From an uncultured Gammaproteobacteria bacterium (GTDB lineage Bacteria > Pseudomonadota > Gammaproteobacteria > GCA-001735895): a stretch of 64,000 nt of DNA. Positions 22,861 through 31,972 of this stretch are shown in pieces. Location: contig CAJXUC010000008.1 of assembly GCA_913061315.1 (NCBI GenBank), positions 1 to 64,000 of the forward strand, in the 5' to 3' direction. The position numbers and the translations under genes are program-made. The stretch's first letter is position 1; each line of letters begins with the position of its first letter. The notes under the pieces were generated by a model. That model saw only the letters and a list, made by a program, of their open reading frames with translations, ran no database searches and was not told the origin of the DNA.

Positions 22861-24311
22861 TGTCCCGTTGGGAAACTGTAATTGGGCTCGAAATTCACGC
22901 GCAATTGGCCACTTCGAGCAAAATATTCTCTGGCGCTTCGACTGCCTATGGTGCTGAACCCAATACGCAAGCCTGTGCAGTTGACCTTGGCTTGCCTGGT
23001 GTATTACCCGTATTGAATACTGAAGTAGTCAATATGGCGATCAAGTTTGGTGTCTCAATTGGTGCTGAGATTGGTAAGCGCTCTGTGTTTGATCGCAAAA
23101 ATTATTTTTACCCTGACTCACCTAAAGGTTATCAAATATCTCAACTTGAACTGCCAATAGTGGGGGTTGGAAGTATCAATATTACTCTTCAAGACGGTCC
23201 TAATGAAGGCCAGCCTAAAACTATTGGCATTACTCGCGCACACCTTGAAGAGGATGCAGGCAAGTCATTGCATGAAGCATTTCCCAGTCATACTGGTATT
23301 GATTTAAATCGTGCAGGCACACCGTTGCTTGAAATCGTATCAGATCCTGATATGCGTTCAGCAAAAGAAGCTGTTGCCTATGCTCGAAAAATTCATTCAT
23401 TAGTTCGTTATCTCGAGATATGTGATGGCAATATGCAAGAAGGTTCGTTTCGTTGTGACGCTAATGTGTCTGTTCGGCCCATGGGTCAGACAGAACTGGG
23501 GACTCGTGCCGAACTTAAAAACATAAACTCATTCCGATTTCTAGAACGTGCCATTAATTATGAAGTCGAACGACAAATTGAACTCATTGAAGATGGCGGT
23601 ACAGTTGCACAAGAGACGCGGCTTTACGATTCTGACAAGCACGAAACTCGCTCAATGCGAAGTAAGGAAGAAGCCAACGATTACCGATATTTTCCAGACC
23701 CTGATTTATTGCCAGTGATAGTGACAGATGAAGACATTGAAATTATCAGGAATAATCTGCCAGAATTACCTGAGCAAAAGTGCCAGCGTTTTATCAGCGA
23801 CCTTGGCTTGTCCGATTACAACGCAGAACTTCTGACGAGTAGTCGTGAACTCGCAGATTATTTTGAAACCGCTTTAGCATTAGCGCCGGATCAATCTAAA
23901 CTGTTAGTTAATTGGATACTGGGGGATTTATCTGGTGCACTTAATCGGTCTGATTTGGATATTCAATCATCACCTATAAACGCTGCCATGCTTGTTACTT
24001 TGCTACAGCGCATTTCTGATAATACAATTTCAGGCAAAATAGCAAAAGAAGTATTCGAAGCTATGTGGCAAGGCGAAGGCAGTGCTGATTCGATTATTGA
24101 AAGCCGCGGCTTAAAGCAAATCACCGATAGCAGTGCCATTGAAGGTTTGATTGATGAAGTGATTGCTGCCAACCCAAATCAAGTCGCAGAATTTCAAGCC
24201 GGCAAAGAGAAAATGCTTGGTTTCTTCGTTGGACAAATCATGAAACAGTCCAAAGGCAAAGCGAACCCAGGCCAAGTCAATCAAATGCTGCGAGATAAAC
24301 TGAAAGCCTAA
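22860..24311 (+). CDS. gatB: Asp-tRNA(Asn)/Glu-tRNA(Gln) amidotransferase subunit B
   Basis: This is the kinase and tRNA-binding subunit of GatCAB. The start at 22860 ([16 protein letters not shown]) is supported by a perfect GGAGGTGAAAT ribosome binding region at 22848-22858 inside the end of gatA and by homology. The kinase core shows [26 protein letters not shown] and [15 protein letters not shown]. The C-terminal YqeY-like tRNA-binding tail ends [17 protein letters not shown]. The length is 483 aa. It overlaps hslO by one base (TAATG). Confidence 0.97.
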   Translation: MSRWETVIGLEIHAQLATSSKIFSGASTAYGAEPNTQACAVDLGLPGVLPVLNTEVVNMAIKFGVSIGAEIGKRSVFDRKNYFYPDSPKGYQISQLELPIVGVGSINITLQDGPNEGQPKTIGITRAHLEEDAGKSLHEAFPSHTGIDLNRAGTPLLEIVSDPDMRSAKEAVAYARKIHSLVRYLEICDGNMQEGSFRCDANVSVRPMGQTELGTRAELKNINSFRFLERAINYEVERQIELIEDGGTVAQETRLYDSDKHETRSMRSKEEANDYRYFPDPDLLPVIVTDEDIEIIRNNLPELPEQKCQRFISDLGLSDYNAELLTSSRELADYFETALALAPDQSKLLVNWILGDLSGALNRSDLDIQSSPINAAMLVTLLQRISDNTISGKIAKEVFEAMWQGEGSADSIIESRGLKQITDSSAIEGLIDEVIAANPNQVAEFQAGKEKMLGFFVGQIMKQSKGKANPGQVNQMLRDKLKA

Positions 24312-25183
24312 TGAAAGATTCTGACCAGCTGAAACGCTTTCTATTTGCTCACAACCCAATTCGTGGCGAGCATGTTTCTTTGGACGCAAGCTGGCGTAAA
24401 ATTGTCGCCCAGTCAGACATAAAAGGTGCGGCATTGACCTTGCTTGGGCACGCTTTGACCGCGGCTACTTTACTGGTGGAGACCCTAAAAATTGAAGGTA
24501 GCGTCAGCCTTCAAATTCGTGGTACGGGCCCAATCCATTTGTTACTCGCTGAGGCAACCTCATCACATACCATTCGCGGAATAGTGCGTCAATCACGTGA
24601 GCTGGACAAGGAAGTTAGCCTGCAGAAAATATTTGAAACTGACAAACTTGTGATTACGATTAAAAATAAAGCTGGGCTCCCTCACCAAGGTATTGTACCC
24701 CTTAATGGAAATAGCATTTCAGAGGCGCTGCAAGCCTACTTTGAACAATCTGAACAGCTACCAACCCGAATATGGCTTGCCTGTGATGAGCAATCCGCTA
24801 CTGGACTATTATTACAAAAACTACCTGCTGAAGAGAACGATAAAGATGCTTGGAATCGAATCTTGCATCTAGCAGAGACCACCCAGCAGAATGAGTTAAT
24901 AAAACTAAAAGCCGAAGTATTATTACACCGCTTATTCCATCAAGAAGAGCTAGAGATTTTTGATGCTAAACCCATTAAATTCTCCTGTACCTGCTCTCAA
25001 CAAAGAACTCTCGATATGATCGTTTCATTGGGGAAGACAGAAATTCATAGTCTCATTGAAGAACAAAACGAAGTTGCCATTACCTGCGAGTTTTGTAATG
25101 CAAACTACACGTTTGATAAGGTGGAACTAGAACAGCTATTTGTTGAAGGTGACAATCTGCCATTGAGCTCAACACATCATTAA
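24311..25183 (+). CDS. hslO: Redox-regulated molecular chaperone Hsp33
   Basis: This is an ATP-independent holdase activated by oxidation in the cytoplasm. The C-terminal zinc switch is intact: a CTC pair (CxC, in KFSCTCSQQR) and CEFC (CxxC, in VAITCEFCNANY) with the normal spacing. The N-terminal part starts [20 protein letters not shown], matching the typical region. The length of 290 aa compares with 292 in E. coli. It overlaps gatB by one base, an unusual pairing that probably couples it to gatCAB translation. Confidence 0.95.
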   Translation: MKDSDQLKRFLFAHNPIRGEHVSLDASWRKIVAQSDIKGAALTLLGHALTAATLLVETLKIEGSVSLQIRGTGPIHLLLAEATSSHTIRGIVRQSRELDKEVSLQKIFETDKLVITIKNKAGLPHQGIVPLNGNSISEALQAYFEQSEQLPTRIWLACDEQSATGLLLQKLPAEENDKDAWNRILHLAETTQQNELIKLKAEVLLHRLFHQEELEIFDAKPIKFSCTCSQQRTLDMIVSLGKTEIHSLIEEQNEVAITCEFCNANYTFDKVELEQLFVEGDNLPLSSTHH

Positions 25184-25211
25184 ATTGACATAACGAATAG
25201 TAATTAGGCCC

Positions 25212-25559
25212 TTATGCTTTAGAGTCAAACCCAACTAGTAAGCAGCCATTAACCGTCCGGCTACTGTGCTCTGTGCCTGGCTCATAAATAACATAGTCAC
25301 CTACTCCCAGTACCAACCCGTCAGGTTCGACCAAATCGCCTTCTAATATCAAGTATTCCTCTCGAGTCGTATGCTTATGTGCCGTTGTTTCGGCACCTGG
25401 TTCCATTCGAACCATATACGCCCCATGGCCAGTTTTATGGTCATAGGTAAGATCAAGTTGGCCAATATTGTCAAGCTTTGGCCCACCAAACGCATAAACA
25501 TCATATTTACTCTTACGGGTATCAATCACTCTCCGATCTATATTTAAGTTATTGGTCAC
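25212..25559 (-). CDS. Cupin domain protein (ChrR-like)
   Basis: This is a 115-aa single-domain cupin. Metal ligands are visible as AHKHTTREEYLILEGD (the HxH and E of cupin motif 1, about residues 61-76) and EPGTEHSSRT (the H of motif 2, about residues 94-103). The best impression is the anti-sigma ChrR-type cupin fold without the zinc-binding N-terminal ASD domain, so it is more likely an enzyme or sensor than an anti-sigma factor. It stands alone, convergent with hslO, with no clear partner. Confidence 0.8.
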   Translation of the reverse strand: MTNNLNIDRRVIDTRKSKYDVYAFGGPKLDNIGQLDLTYDHKTGHGAYMVRMEPGAETTAHKHTTREEYLILEGDLVEPDGLVLGVGDYVIYEPGTEHSSRTVNGCLLVGFDSKA

Positions 25560-25718
25560 TTCATTCTCCTTATTTTAAAGGACTGTATCAGATTAATTCT
25601 GACATTCCATCTACTCAACTAAGTTCTCTTATTTAAAGAACTAATTTAACTCGGTCTAATTTCACAACCACGGCTAAACTATGACACCTCCTGCTGCTTC
25701 AAACATGGCTTAAAAACT

Positions 25719-26729
25719 CTAATTAGTCGATAACATAATACGACCCCGACCATTTATCTTTGCACTATATAAGGCCTCATCAGCACGAGTCATAACACTT
25801 TTAGCATCTTTGTCCCCGTACCTATATTGCTCAATTCCAATACTCAACGTTGGCTTTAATATTAAAAGGCCTAAAGTATTGATTTTTTCAATAAAACAAA
25901 CTGATAACTGTTCTGCTCGAACTTTTGCTTCTCTTGAGGATAATTCGGGTAGTAAAATCGCAAATTCATCACCTCCTATTCTGCCAATTATATGGCTTGG
26001 CCCAGTTATTGACTCTATGGCATTCGCTAATAAAATAAGCACCTGATCACCTAGTAAATGCCCATAACTATCGTTTACACATTTAAAATTATCAACGTCA
26101 ATGACTAAGAGGGCATATTCCATACCTAAGTTGAGTGCCTTTTGATGGATAACCGTCGCAGACTCAAAGAAGGCCCTGCGGTTATTGATTCCCGTTAATG
26201 CATCTGTTCGCGCTTGCTGCTCAGCTAGTTTTTTAGCTTGTATAAGCGCCATCGTTCTTTCTGCTATTTGATGCTCAAGATTAACATTTAAATCAGCTAG
26301 CTCTTTTTGCGTTTTCTGTATTTTTTCTTGGGCATGTTTTAAGTCAGTCACATCAACATGGACCGATACAATTGAATCATTCGGCATCAATCGATCAGTA
26401 GTTCGAATCCAGCGTCCATCTTGCATTTTTACCGTTAATGAACCCTCTAGTTTCTCGCGGTAAGCCCATTTTCGTTTAAAAAAATCATTACCAAATCCAC
26501 CGTTTTCATCACCTACAATCGCATTACCCAACAGTACATCTATAATACCCAGCTGATCGCAATGAACACCCGGAGCCGCCTGCAATTCAGTATAACTATA
26601 CATATCTCGAAAGGCCTGGTTTGATGTCAGTAAACATCCGTTAGAGTCGTAAGTAACCATACCCTCCACCATATTTTCTACGGCATCAACCAGGACGGAG
26701 TGATTTTTATTTAGGGGTAGATTAGACAT
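25719..26729 (-). CDS. PAS domain-containing diguanylate cyclase
   Basis: It synthesises cyclic di-GMP from two GTP. An N-terminal PAS-like sensor (about residues 12-130, with MVTYDSNGCLLTSNQAFRDM) is joined by a coiled-coil linker (about 130-175) to a GGDEF domain (about 175-335). The active site GGDEF is intact at residues 252-256 and TDALTGINNRRAF marks the domain start. The RxxD inhibitory site normally five residues before GGDEF is missing (the region reads PSHIIGRIGGDEF), so product inhibition at that site is unlikely. There are no membrane segments, so it is soluble. The gene stands alone. Confidence 0.92.
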   Translation of the reverse strand: MSNLPLNKNHSVLVDAVENMVEGMVTYDSNGCLLTSNQAFRDMYSYTELQAAPGVHCDQLGIIDVLLGNAIVGDENGGFGNDFFKRKWAYREKLEGSLTVKMQDGRWIRTTDRLMPNDSIVSVHVDVTDLKHAQEKIQKTQKELADLNVNLEHQIAERTMALIQAKKLAEQQARTDALTGINNRRAFFESATVIHQKALNLGMEYALLVIDVDNFKCVNDSYGHLLGDQVLILLANAIESITGPSHIIGRIGGDEFAILLPELSSREAKVRAEQLSVCFIEKINTLGLLILKPTLSIGIEQYRYGDKDAKSVMTRADEALYSAKINGRGRIMLSTN

Positions 26730-27254
26730 TTTTTATCGATTTTTACTCGTAATAAAACCATTTTAAGACACTATATATTTAGGCTACCTAAATGAATAAG
26801 TCTACAGCATACTTTTATTAGTTTACGTTGTATAAAGTATATGTATAAGAGAATAGCTACATTTTCAGCGTTTTCAAATAGAAGTGACGGGAAAAATAAC
26901 ACTGGCTCAGCACGGCCATTAACGTAGAAGGTGATTTTAATAAAAAGTAACGCTTTTTAGATCAGTCAAGCTAGAGTTCAAGCAGAACTAGCCAAGCACC
27001 GCTCCATTTGCGCTTGATCTATTAAGGTTTATAGAACTCAAGCAAGCCATTTAATATTAAATTTCTAACATTTTAGTAGGTGTCTATCGTTTAGGGAACA
27101 CCACTTAAGTTCTAACGCTTATCTGGGTTGGTATTATTACACTTTAATATTTGTACTTTGCATTAAAGTGAATGACAATTCACCTTGTCTAAATTGCTCG
27201 ATACTTAGTAATCGATTTCAATTTAATCTGACTTTTTATTTTTAGGGCTTTACT
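26730..27254. other. 525-bp gap upstream of the FKBP gene
   Basis: No coding frame is recognised. A 9-bp inverted repeat (27140-27148 with 27162-27170) lies about 85 bases before the FKBP start, and a weaker imperfect hairpin sits at 26970-26992. Neither is followed by a T-run. The gap is long for this compact genome and may hold the divergent promoters plus degraded sequence. I could not identify a -35/-10 pair with confidence. Confidence 0.4.
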
Positions 27255-27737
27255 GTGACCAAAATTATTATTTTAATTATTGCTATTGTTTTAATTGGCT
27301 ACTACTTCATAAAATCAGGTGGTGTTAGTTCCGAAGCAATCGCTATAAACAAAAAAATCGGCGCAGATTTTATGGAATCGAATAGAACCATCGATGGTGT
27401 TAAGACCACCAGTACTGGTTTGCAGTACTTAGTTTTAGAAAAAGGTACCGGTACCAAGCATCCTTCGGCAACAGACCAAGTGGAAGTACACTATCAAGGT
27501 AGCCTTTTAGATGGCACAGTATTTGATAGTTCTGTAAAACGTGGGCAGCCCATTTCATTTGGCTTAAATCAAGTGATCAAGGGCTGGACGGAAGGTGTAC
27601 AGTTGATGGTGGTAGGTGAGAAGACTCGTTTCTTTATTCCTGCAGAGATGGCTTATGGTAATGAGGGTGCTGGTAGTGATATCCCTGGCGGTTCAACACT
27701 GATTTTTGAAGTGAATCTTTTAGGCATTAACAAATAA
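27255..27737 (+). CDS. FKBP-type peptidyl-prolyl cis-trans isomerase
   Basis: It catalyses prolyl isomerisation during folding. The N-terminal hydrophobic segment (residues 3-20, IIILIIAIVLIGYYFI) anchors or exports it to the periplasm. The FKBP domain spans about residues 55-160 with VEVHYQGSLLDGTVFDSSVKRG, the VIKGWTEGVQLM block and AYGNEGAGSDIPGGSTLIFEV, which are the usual active-site residues. It starts with GTG. It resembles the FkpA/Mip C-terminal domain but lacks their long dimerisation helix. The length is 160 aa. Confidence 0.92.
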   Translation: MTKIIILIIAIVLIGYYFIKSGGVSSEAIAINKKIGADFMESNRTIDGVKTTSTGLQYLVLEKGTGTKHPSATDQVEVHYQGSLLDGTVFDSSVKRGQPISFGLNQVIKGWTEGVQLMVVGEKTRFFIPAEMAYGNEGAGSDIPGGSTLIFEVNLLGINK

Positions 27738-28050
27738 AACGATATTCAGTAAGGGTTAGAAAACATGTCGAGGAGAATTAGAGCGTTTAGATACGAAAAA
27801 AAACCTTAGAACAGCGTGCTTTTCAAGGAAGATCCAGATGAGGATAAAACGGCTGTCGTTGGTACATTGTATGTAAAGCAGTGGTTTGCTGATAACAGTA
27901 AGATTCTGGAAGTCACCATCGATAATAAAGACTTAGGCTGCTGACTTTCTTTGTTAGTGAGCGATATTAACTATCTTTATGAACAGAGTAGGTCGATTAC
28001 GTAAACTTCCTTAAGCCAACAAACTTTCACATTGAGTAATTAAGCCTTCG
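27738..28050. other. 313-bp gap between FKBP and rluA
   Basis: This gap has no complete gene. Its middle part contains the short remnant frame described at 27816-27944. The rest (27738-27815 and 27945-28050) shows no hairpin, repeat or clear promoter. Confidence 0.4.
27816..27944 (+). pseudogene. Possible gene remnant, 42 codons
   Basis: The frame from a GTG at 27816 to TGA at 27942-27944 has protein-like composition (FKEDPDEDKTAVVGTLYV, then WFADNSKILEVTIDNKDLG). It is too short for a domain and is closed upstream by a TAG at 27807. It could be the surviving 3' end of a degraded gene or a chance ORF. No family was recognised. Confidence 0.25.
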
Positions 28051-28722
28051 ATGCAACCACAAGCTGATCCGTTCATAGTACCTGCCTGTTATGAAGAGAT
28101 TGAAATCCTGTTTCAAGATCCGCATTTGTTGCTAATCAATAAGCCAACTCGATTGCTTAGTCTATCGGGCAAGCACCCGCTCAATAAGGATTCCGTTCAT
28201 TTTCGTTTAGTTCAGGATTTTCCAACGGCAACTATGCTCCATCGTTTGGATTTTGGCACATCAGGTATCATGGTCTTAGCGCTGAATAAAAAAGTCAACG
28301 CGCACATCACCAAACAGTTTCAGTCACGCAGTGTTGTAAAATGCTACAACGCCTTACTGCACGGACATCTTGCTCATGATAACGGCCTGATTGAATATCC
28401 TATCGCTAAGGATAAACCCAACTTTCCACTTCAAAAAATTTGTTTCGAGACGGGCAAGATTGCTCTGACCAATTACCAAGTTGTTGAACGCCCCTCTGAT
28501 CTCTTTGCAACAAAAGTGAACTTTACCCCTGCAACGGGGCGCACACACCAATTGCGCATTCACAGCCAGCAAATGGGGCACCCTATTTTGGGCTGCGACT
28601 TATATGCGACGGATGAAGCTTTTTTAATGAAACCACGATTAATGCTACATGCAACAACGCTAGCCTTTGACCATCCCGTAACAGGACAAAGAGTGGAAGG
28701 CATTTGCCCTTGTCCATTTTAG
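28051..28722 (+). CDS. rluA: Dual-specificity RNA pseudouridine synthase (RluA family)
   Basis: It is expected to form pseudouridine in 23S rRNA (U746) and tRNA (U32). The catalytic motif is MLHRLDFGTSGIMVLAL, with Asp in HRLD. The C-terminal PATGRTHQLRIHSQQMGHPILGC is the second family block, quoted in part. At 223 aa without an S4 domain it matches RluA (219 aa in E. coli), not the longer RluC/RluD. It stands alone, followed by truA after 88 bases. Confidence 0.88.
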   Translation: MQPQADPFIVPACYEEIEILFQDPHLLLINKPTRLLSLSGKHPLNKDSVHFRLVQDFPTATMLHRLDFGTSGIMVLALNKKVNAHITKQFQSRSVVKCYNALLHGHLAHDNGLIEYPIAKDKPNFPLQKICFETGKIALTNYQVVERPSDLFATKVNFTPATGRTHQLRIHSQQMGHPILGCDLYATDEAFLMKPRLMLHATTLAFDHPVTGQRVEGICPCPF

Positions 28723-28810
28723 TCACACTTTTAACTAGGGCTCAACCGGCCGGGTTGCTTCAATCTGGTCTCAGACGAGCTTGAAAAGCCTCAAGGATAT
28801 ATAACCAAGT

Positions 28811-29605
28811 ATGTATTACTTTCGAGTTACGCTCGCCTATAAGGGAACTCAGTACTTTGGATGGCAAGCTCAATCAATGGACACTTTAAATGAAGAAAGG
28901 CCTACTGTAGAAGGCACCATCCTTAATGCGCTAAAAAAAATAACTAACTATCAGCCCTGTACCATATCAGCAGCCAGTCGAACTGATGCAGGTGTTCATG
29001 CGCAAGGCCAAATAGCAAAAATTACTTTGCCCATAGAGATCACTCCTGAACATCTTTTAATGGGTCTCAATTCTTTAATGCCAAGAGATATTCGTATTCT
29101 TGAGTGCTCGCCATCAACCAAAAGTTACCAGCCTAATAGGGCAAGCACTAGCAAGGAATATCACTATTACTTTATTGCTGCCCCGCTGGACAATGCCATC
29201 ACTTCTGATATTGCTGTGCATCTGCCCGTGCATAGCCTAGCCCCCGAAACACTGGCATTACTCAAAGCTGCCTGTCAATTATTTGCAGGTCAACATGATT
29301 TTTATAATTTTAGTAGCCGTGACAAAAGTGTTACCACAAGTGTTAGAGAAGTTTTTTATTGTGACATTCATCAGGCCGGATTTTCACCCTTAGCCAACAA
29401 CATGTATTATCTTAAAATTATTGGTGATGGTTTTTTGAAGTACATGATTCGTTACTTAATGGGCGCATTATTTGAACTGGCGAAGGGTCGTATCGCAATA
29501 GAAGACATTCAACGTTATCTTCAGCAAAATGAGGCCCGTAAGTTATGTCCTAAAGCAAAAGCGAAAGGTTTACATTTAATTAAAGTTGAAGCACCCACTA
29601 GATAG
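28811..29605 (+). CDS. truA: tRNA pseudouridine(38-40) synthase TruA
   Basis: It forms pseudouridine at positions 38-40 of the anticodon arm. The catalytic Asp is in AASRTDAGVHAQGQ (about residue 60). FLKYMIRYLMGALFELAKG is the conserved C-terminal helix block. The length of 264 aa is normal (270 in E. coli). In many gammaproteobacteria truA lies with fimV, trpF and accD. Here it follows the rluA-like gene, so two pseudouridine synthases are neighbours on the same strand. Confidence 0.95.
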   Translation: MYYFRVTLAYKGTQYFGWQAQSMDTLNEERPTVEGTILNALKKITNYQPCTISAASRTDAGVHAQGQIAKITLPIEITPEHLLMGLNSLMPRDIRILECSPSTKSYQPNRASTSKEYHYYFIAAPLDNAITSDIAVHLPVHSLAPETLALLKAACQLFAGQHDFYNFSSRDKSVTTSVREVFYCDIHQAGFSPLANNMYYLKIIGDGFLKYMIRYLMGALFELAKGRIAIEDIQRYLQQNEARKLCPKAKAKGLHLIKVEAPTR

Positions 29606-29704
29606 TATTGCAAATCAAAATCTGGCGTTTAAGTTACTAGCCATATAATAAAAGTAATGACTTATTGTAAGAACTGCAGTACTTGAGGCCTTACTGACAC
29701 TGCT

Positions 29705-29914
29705 TTAATAAACGATATCATTTTCAGCCCGGACAAATACCACCGGCTCTTCATCTGTTTCAGACGACACTGAAAAATTAATAGGCTTACAACAGACCTG
29801 ACAATCTTCGATATATTCCTGACCAATGTCTTCCGGATCAATCAGGACAGTAATTGATTCTCCGCAATATGGGCAGGTAATTAATTCTTCATGCAAGAAA
29901 GCCATTGGACACAT
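29705..29914 (-). CDS. CPXCG-motif cysteine-rich zinc-ribbon protein
   Basis: This 69-aa protein has two zinc-ribbon pairs: CPYCGES at about residues 14-20 and CQVCCKP further on. It belongs to the small CPXCG cysteine-rich family of gammaproteobacteria, whose function is unknown. The acidic body (VLIDPEDIGQEYIEDC) between the pairs is typical. A second possible start is Met4. It stands alone on the minus strand, facing truA. Confidence 0.85.
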   Translation of the reverse strand: MCPMAFLHEELITCPYCGESITVLIDPEDIGQEYIEDCQVCCKPINFSVSSETDEEPVVFVRAENDIVY

Positions 29915-30027
29915 ATTTCTCTATTTGATTTATAAACAATAAGGATACATCAGATAACGGCTTTTACATCATAAAAGCTGGACTTTTGTTGACCATTAAT
30001 GCCGAGGGAAGTCTAAAAATTTCTCAT

Positions 30028-30480
30028 TTAGCTTGTCATTTTAAGCTGTCCGTAACCATAGAAAAACACAGCCAAAACTGCCAGACCAATCGAACTAACA
30101 TGATAACCATTAAATAATTCGCGAAAAATGACCATCCCAACAAAAACAGATGTTGTTAATATTGATAGCACCGCATAGACCGTGTAAGCATGTGCGCCAA
30201 CTCGGCTGTACATTAGATAGAAACCTATGAAAGTAACAAAGAAACCGATTGCTGATATTACTATTGGTCCAATATTTTGCTTTAAATAAACAACATTCCC
30301 ACTATTATCTGAGAATATGGCTGCAACAATAAACATTGCAGCACACAAACTAACGGCGGCGGTCATAAACAAAAAAGGGTTTGACGAAATAGTCGAAGAA
30401 CGTTGTCCAAATACAAATATTGCATTACCAGTGGCTGCCAGACCAGCATAAATAATAACTTTATAAATCGCAGATTCCAT
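30028..30480 (-). CDS. Membrane protein, EamA/small-transporter-like
   Basis: This hydrophobic protein of 150 aa has about four or five membrane segments. I took the ATG at 30480 (MESAIYKVIIYAGLAATGN) because AGGAG lies 5 bases before it; the frame is open to 30513. The size and the end motif FRELFNGYHVSSIGLAVLAVFFYGYG resemble one half of an EamA (DMT superfamily) transporter, where such halves can work as dimers. The substrate is unknown. It is divergent from rlmG. Confidence 0.65.
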   Translation of the reverse strand: MESAIYKVIIYAGLAATGNAIFVFGQRSSTISSNPFLFMTAAVSLCAAMFIVAAIFSDNSGNVVYLKQNIGPIVISAIGFFVTFIGFYLMYSRVGAHAYTVYAVLSILTTSVFVGMVIFRELFNGYHVSSIGLAVLAVFFYGYGQLKMTS

Positions 30481-30650
30481 TACGGCTCCTAGGGATCGGT
30501 AAACATGGGTCAAATTAACGCAATTCTTTGTGTTAGTTCGTGCTCTGTACTTTGACTCATTTAAAGCGACTATTTGTTTATGATCGTTTCAATCATATCA
30601 GATGATATTGTGGTAGCCTTCGCTCAAATTAAAATCTTGCGACCTGATCT

Positions 30651-31823
30651 ATGAAAAAACCCACTGGTAACATTGAATCCTCGTCAAAAAAATTAACTGA
30701 AATGTCTGTTTCGCAAGGTCAATTTACGCTCAATCGCAAGCCAATAGATGTGAAGTTACAGGCCTGGGAGGCCGCAGATGAATATCTATTGAAGTATGTA
30801 GATGAGCAAAATTTGTTAGCAGAACCGTTGAGCCTGCTTATTATCAATGATGCTTTTGGTGCCTTGACCGTTGCTTTAGCAGCGTATAAGCCCACAACAA
30901 TGTCAGATTCATACCTCGCTCAACAAGCGATGATGGAGAATTTATCAGCTAATGAATTAGACCCTGCTGCGCTTAAATTTAACAATGGGTTAAGCCTGCC
31001 AGCAAAAGCCTTTGACCTGGTGTTAATCAAAACACCCAAGTCACATGCGTTATTAGAATTCCAATTACGCCTACTGAAGCCCTCTATTGGTGCTAATACA
31101 ATCATTATTGCTTCTGGCATGTCCCGTTCGATTCATAACAAAACATTGCAGCTATTTGAGACCATAGTTGGTCCAACCACAACGTCACTAGCATGGAAAA
31201 AGTCGCGTCTTATATTTGCAACACCCAATTTATCTCTAGAGGTACCTTTTGCCAATTCCTCTGATCGTTTTGTACTCGAGACAAATCGGAGCTTTAATAT
31301 TAGCAGCCATGCTAATGTATTCAGCCGCGGTAGACTCGACGAGGGTAGCCAGTTACTGATCGAGCATATGCCTATTAATGAGCAATATCGAGATATTGCC
31401 GACCTCGGTTGTGGCAATGGTGTACTGGGTATTATTGCATCATCACTAAATAAACCTTCGAGCATTATATTTGCAGATGAGTCCTACATGGCAGTGAGTT
31501 CTGCTAAACAAAATTTTGGTGAAGCCTTTGGGAAATCTATCAAAGCGCACTTTAAAGTCACTGATTGTTTACACGGGGTTGAAGACGAAAGCATCGATCT
31601 CGTGTTAAACAACCCTCCATTTCATCAACTCAATGCGATTGGTGACGCGATTGCTTGGCAAATGTTCATTGATGCACGCCGAGTGTTAAGAAAAGATGCG
31701 GCTCTATACGTTGTGGGTAACCGTCACTTGGGCTATCACACTAAAGTGAAAAAAGTATTTGGCAATTGTGAAATGATCACCAGTAATCAGAAGTTTGTTG
31801 TACTAAAGGCAGTCAAACAGTAA
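30651..31823 (+). CDS. rlmG: 23S rRNA (guanine1835-N2)-methyltransferase
   Basis: This is a class I SAM-dependent methyltransferase with an N-terminal pseudo-methyltransferase half and a C-terminal active half. The SAM loop IADLGCGNGVLGIIA is at about residues 248-262 and the guanine-N2 catalytic motif LNNPPFHQ at about 321-328. The ending YHTKVKKVFGNCEM matches RlmG/RsmC proteins. The length of 390 aa fits RlmG (378 in E. coli) better than RsmC (343). It is monocistronic. Confidence 0.88.
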   Translation: MKKPTGNIESSSKKLTEMSVSQGQFTLNRKPIDVKLQAWEAADEYLLKYVDEQNLLAEPLSLLIINDAFGALTVALAAYKPTTMSDSYLAQQAMMENLSANELDPAALKFNNGLSLPAKAFDLVLIKTPKSHALLEFQLRLLKPSIGANTIIIASGMSRSIHNKTLQLFETIVGPTTTSLAWKKSRLIFATPNLSLEVPFANSSDRFVLETNRSFNISSHANVFSRGRLDEGSQLLIEHMPINEQYRDIADLGCGNGVLGIIASSLNKPSSIIFADESYMAVSSAKQNFGEAFGKSIKAHFKVTDCLHGVEDESIDLVLNNPPFHQLNAIGDAIAWQMFIDARRVLRKDAALYVVGNRHLGYHTKVKKVFGNCEMITSNQKFVVLKAVKQ

Positions 31824-31972
31824 ATTTTTCCACGGCAACTACTTCGTTTAAACACAGGGTTCAATGTTGATATTAATATTTTTTGATAATGACATTCACT
31901 GGTGTAAGCCATTTTTGATTTTAGTTGCGCACTTCTAACGTTGAAGAGCATTTTTTGTTGAAGGTTTTTTAT

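Noticed and set aside
26400..26412. tRNA T-loop-like GTTCGAATCC
   Set aside because: It is inside the diguanylate cyclase gene in frame, with no acceptor or anticodon stem around it.
28743..28757. CAACC...GGTTG hairpin before truA as a terminator of rluA
   Set aside because: The stem is only 5 bp and no T-run follows.
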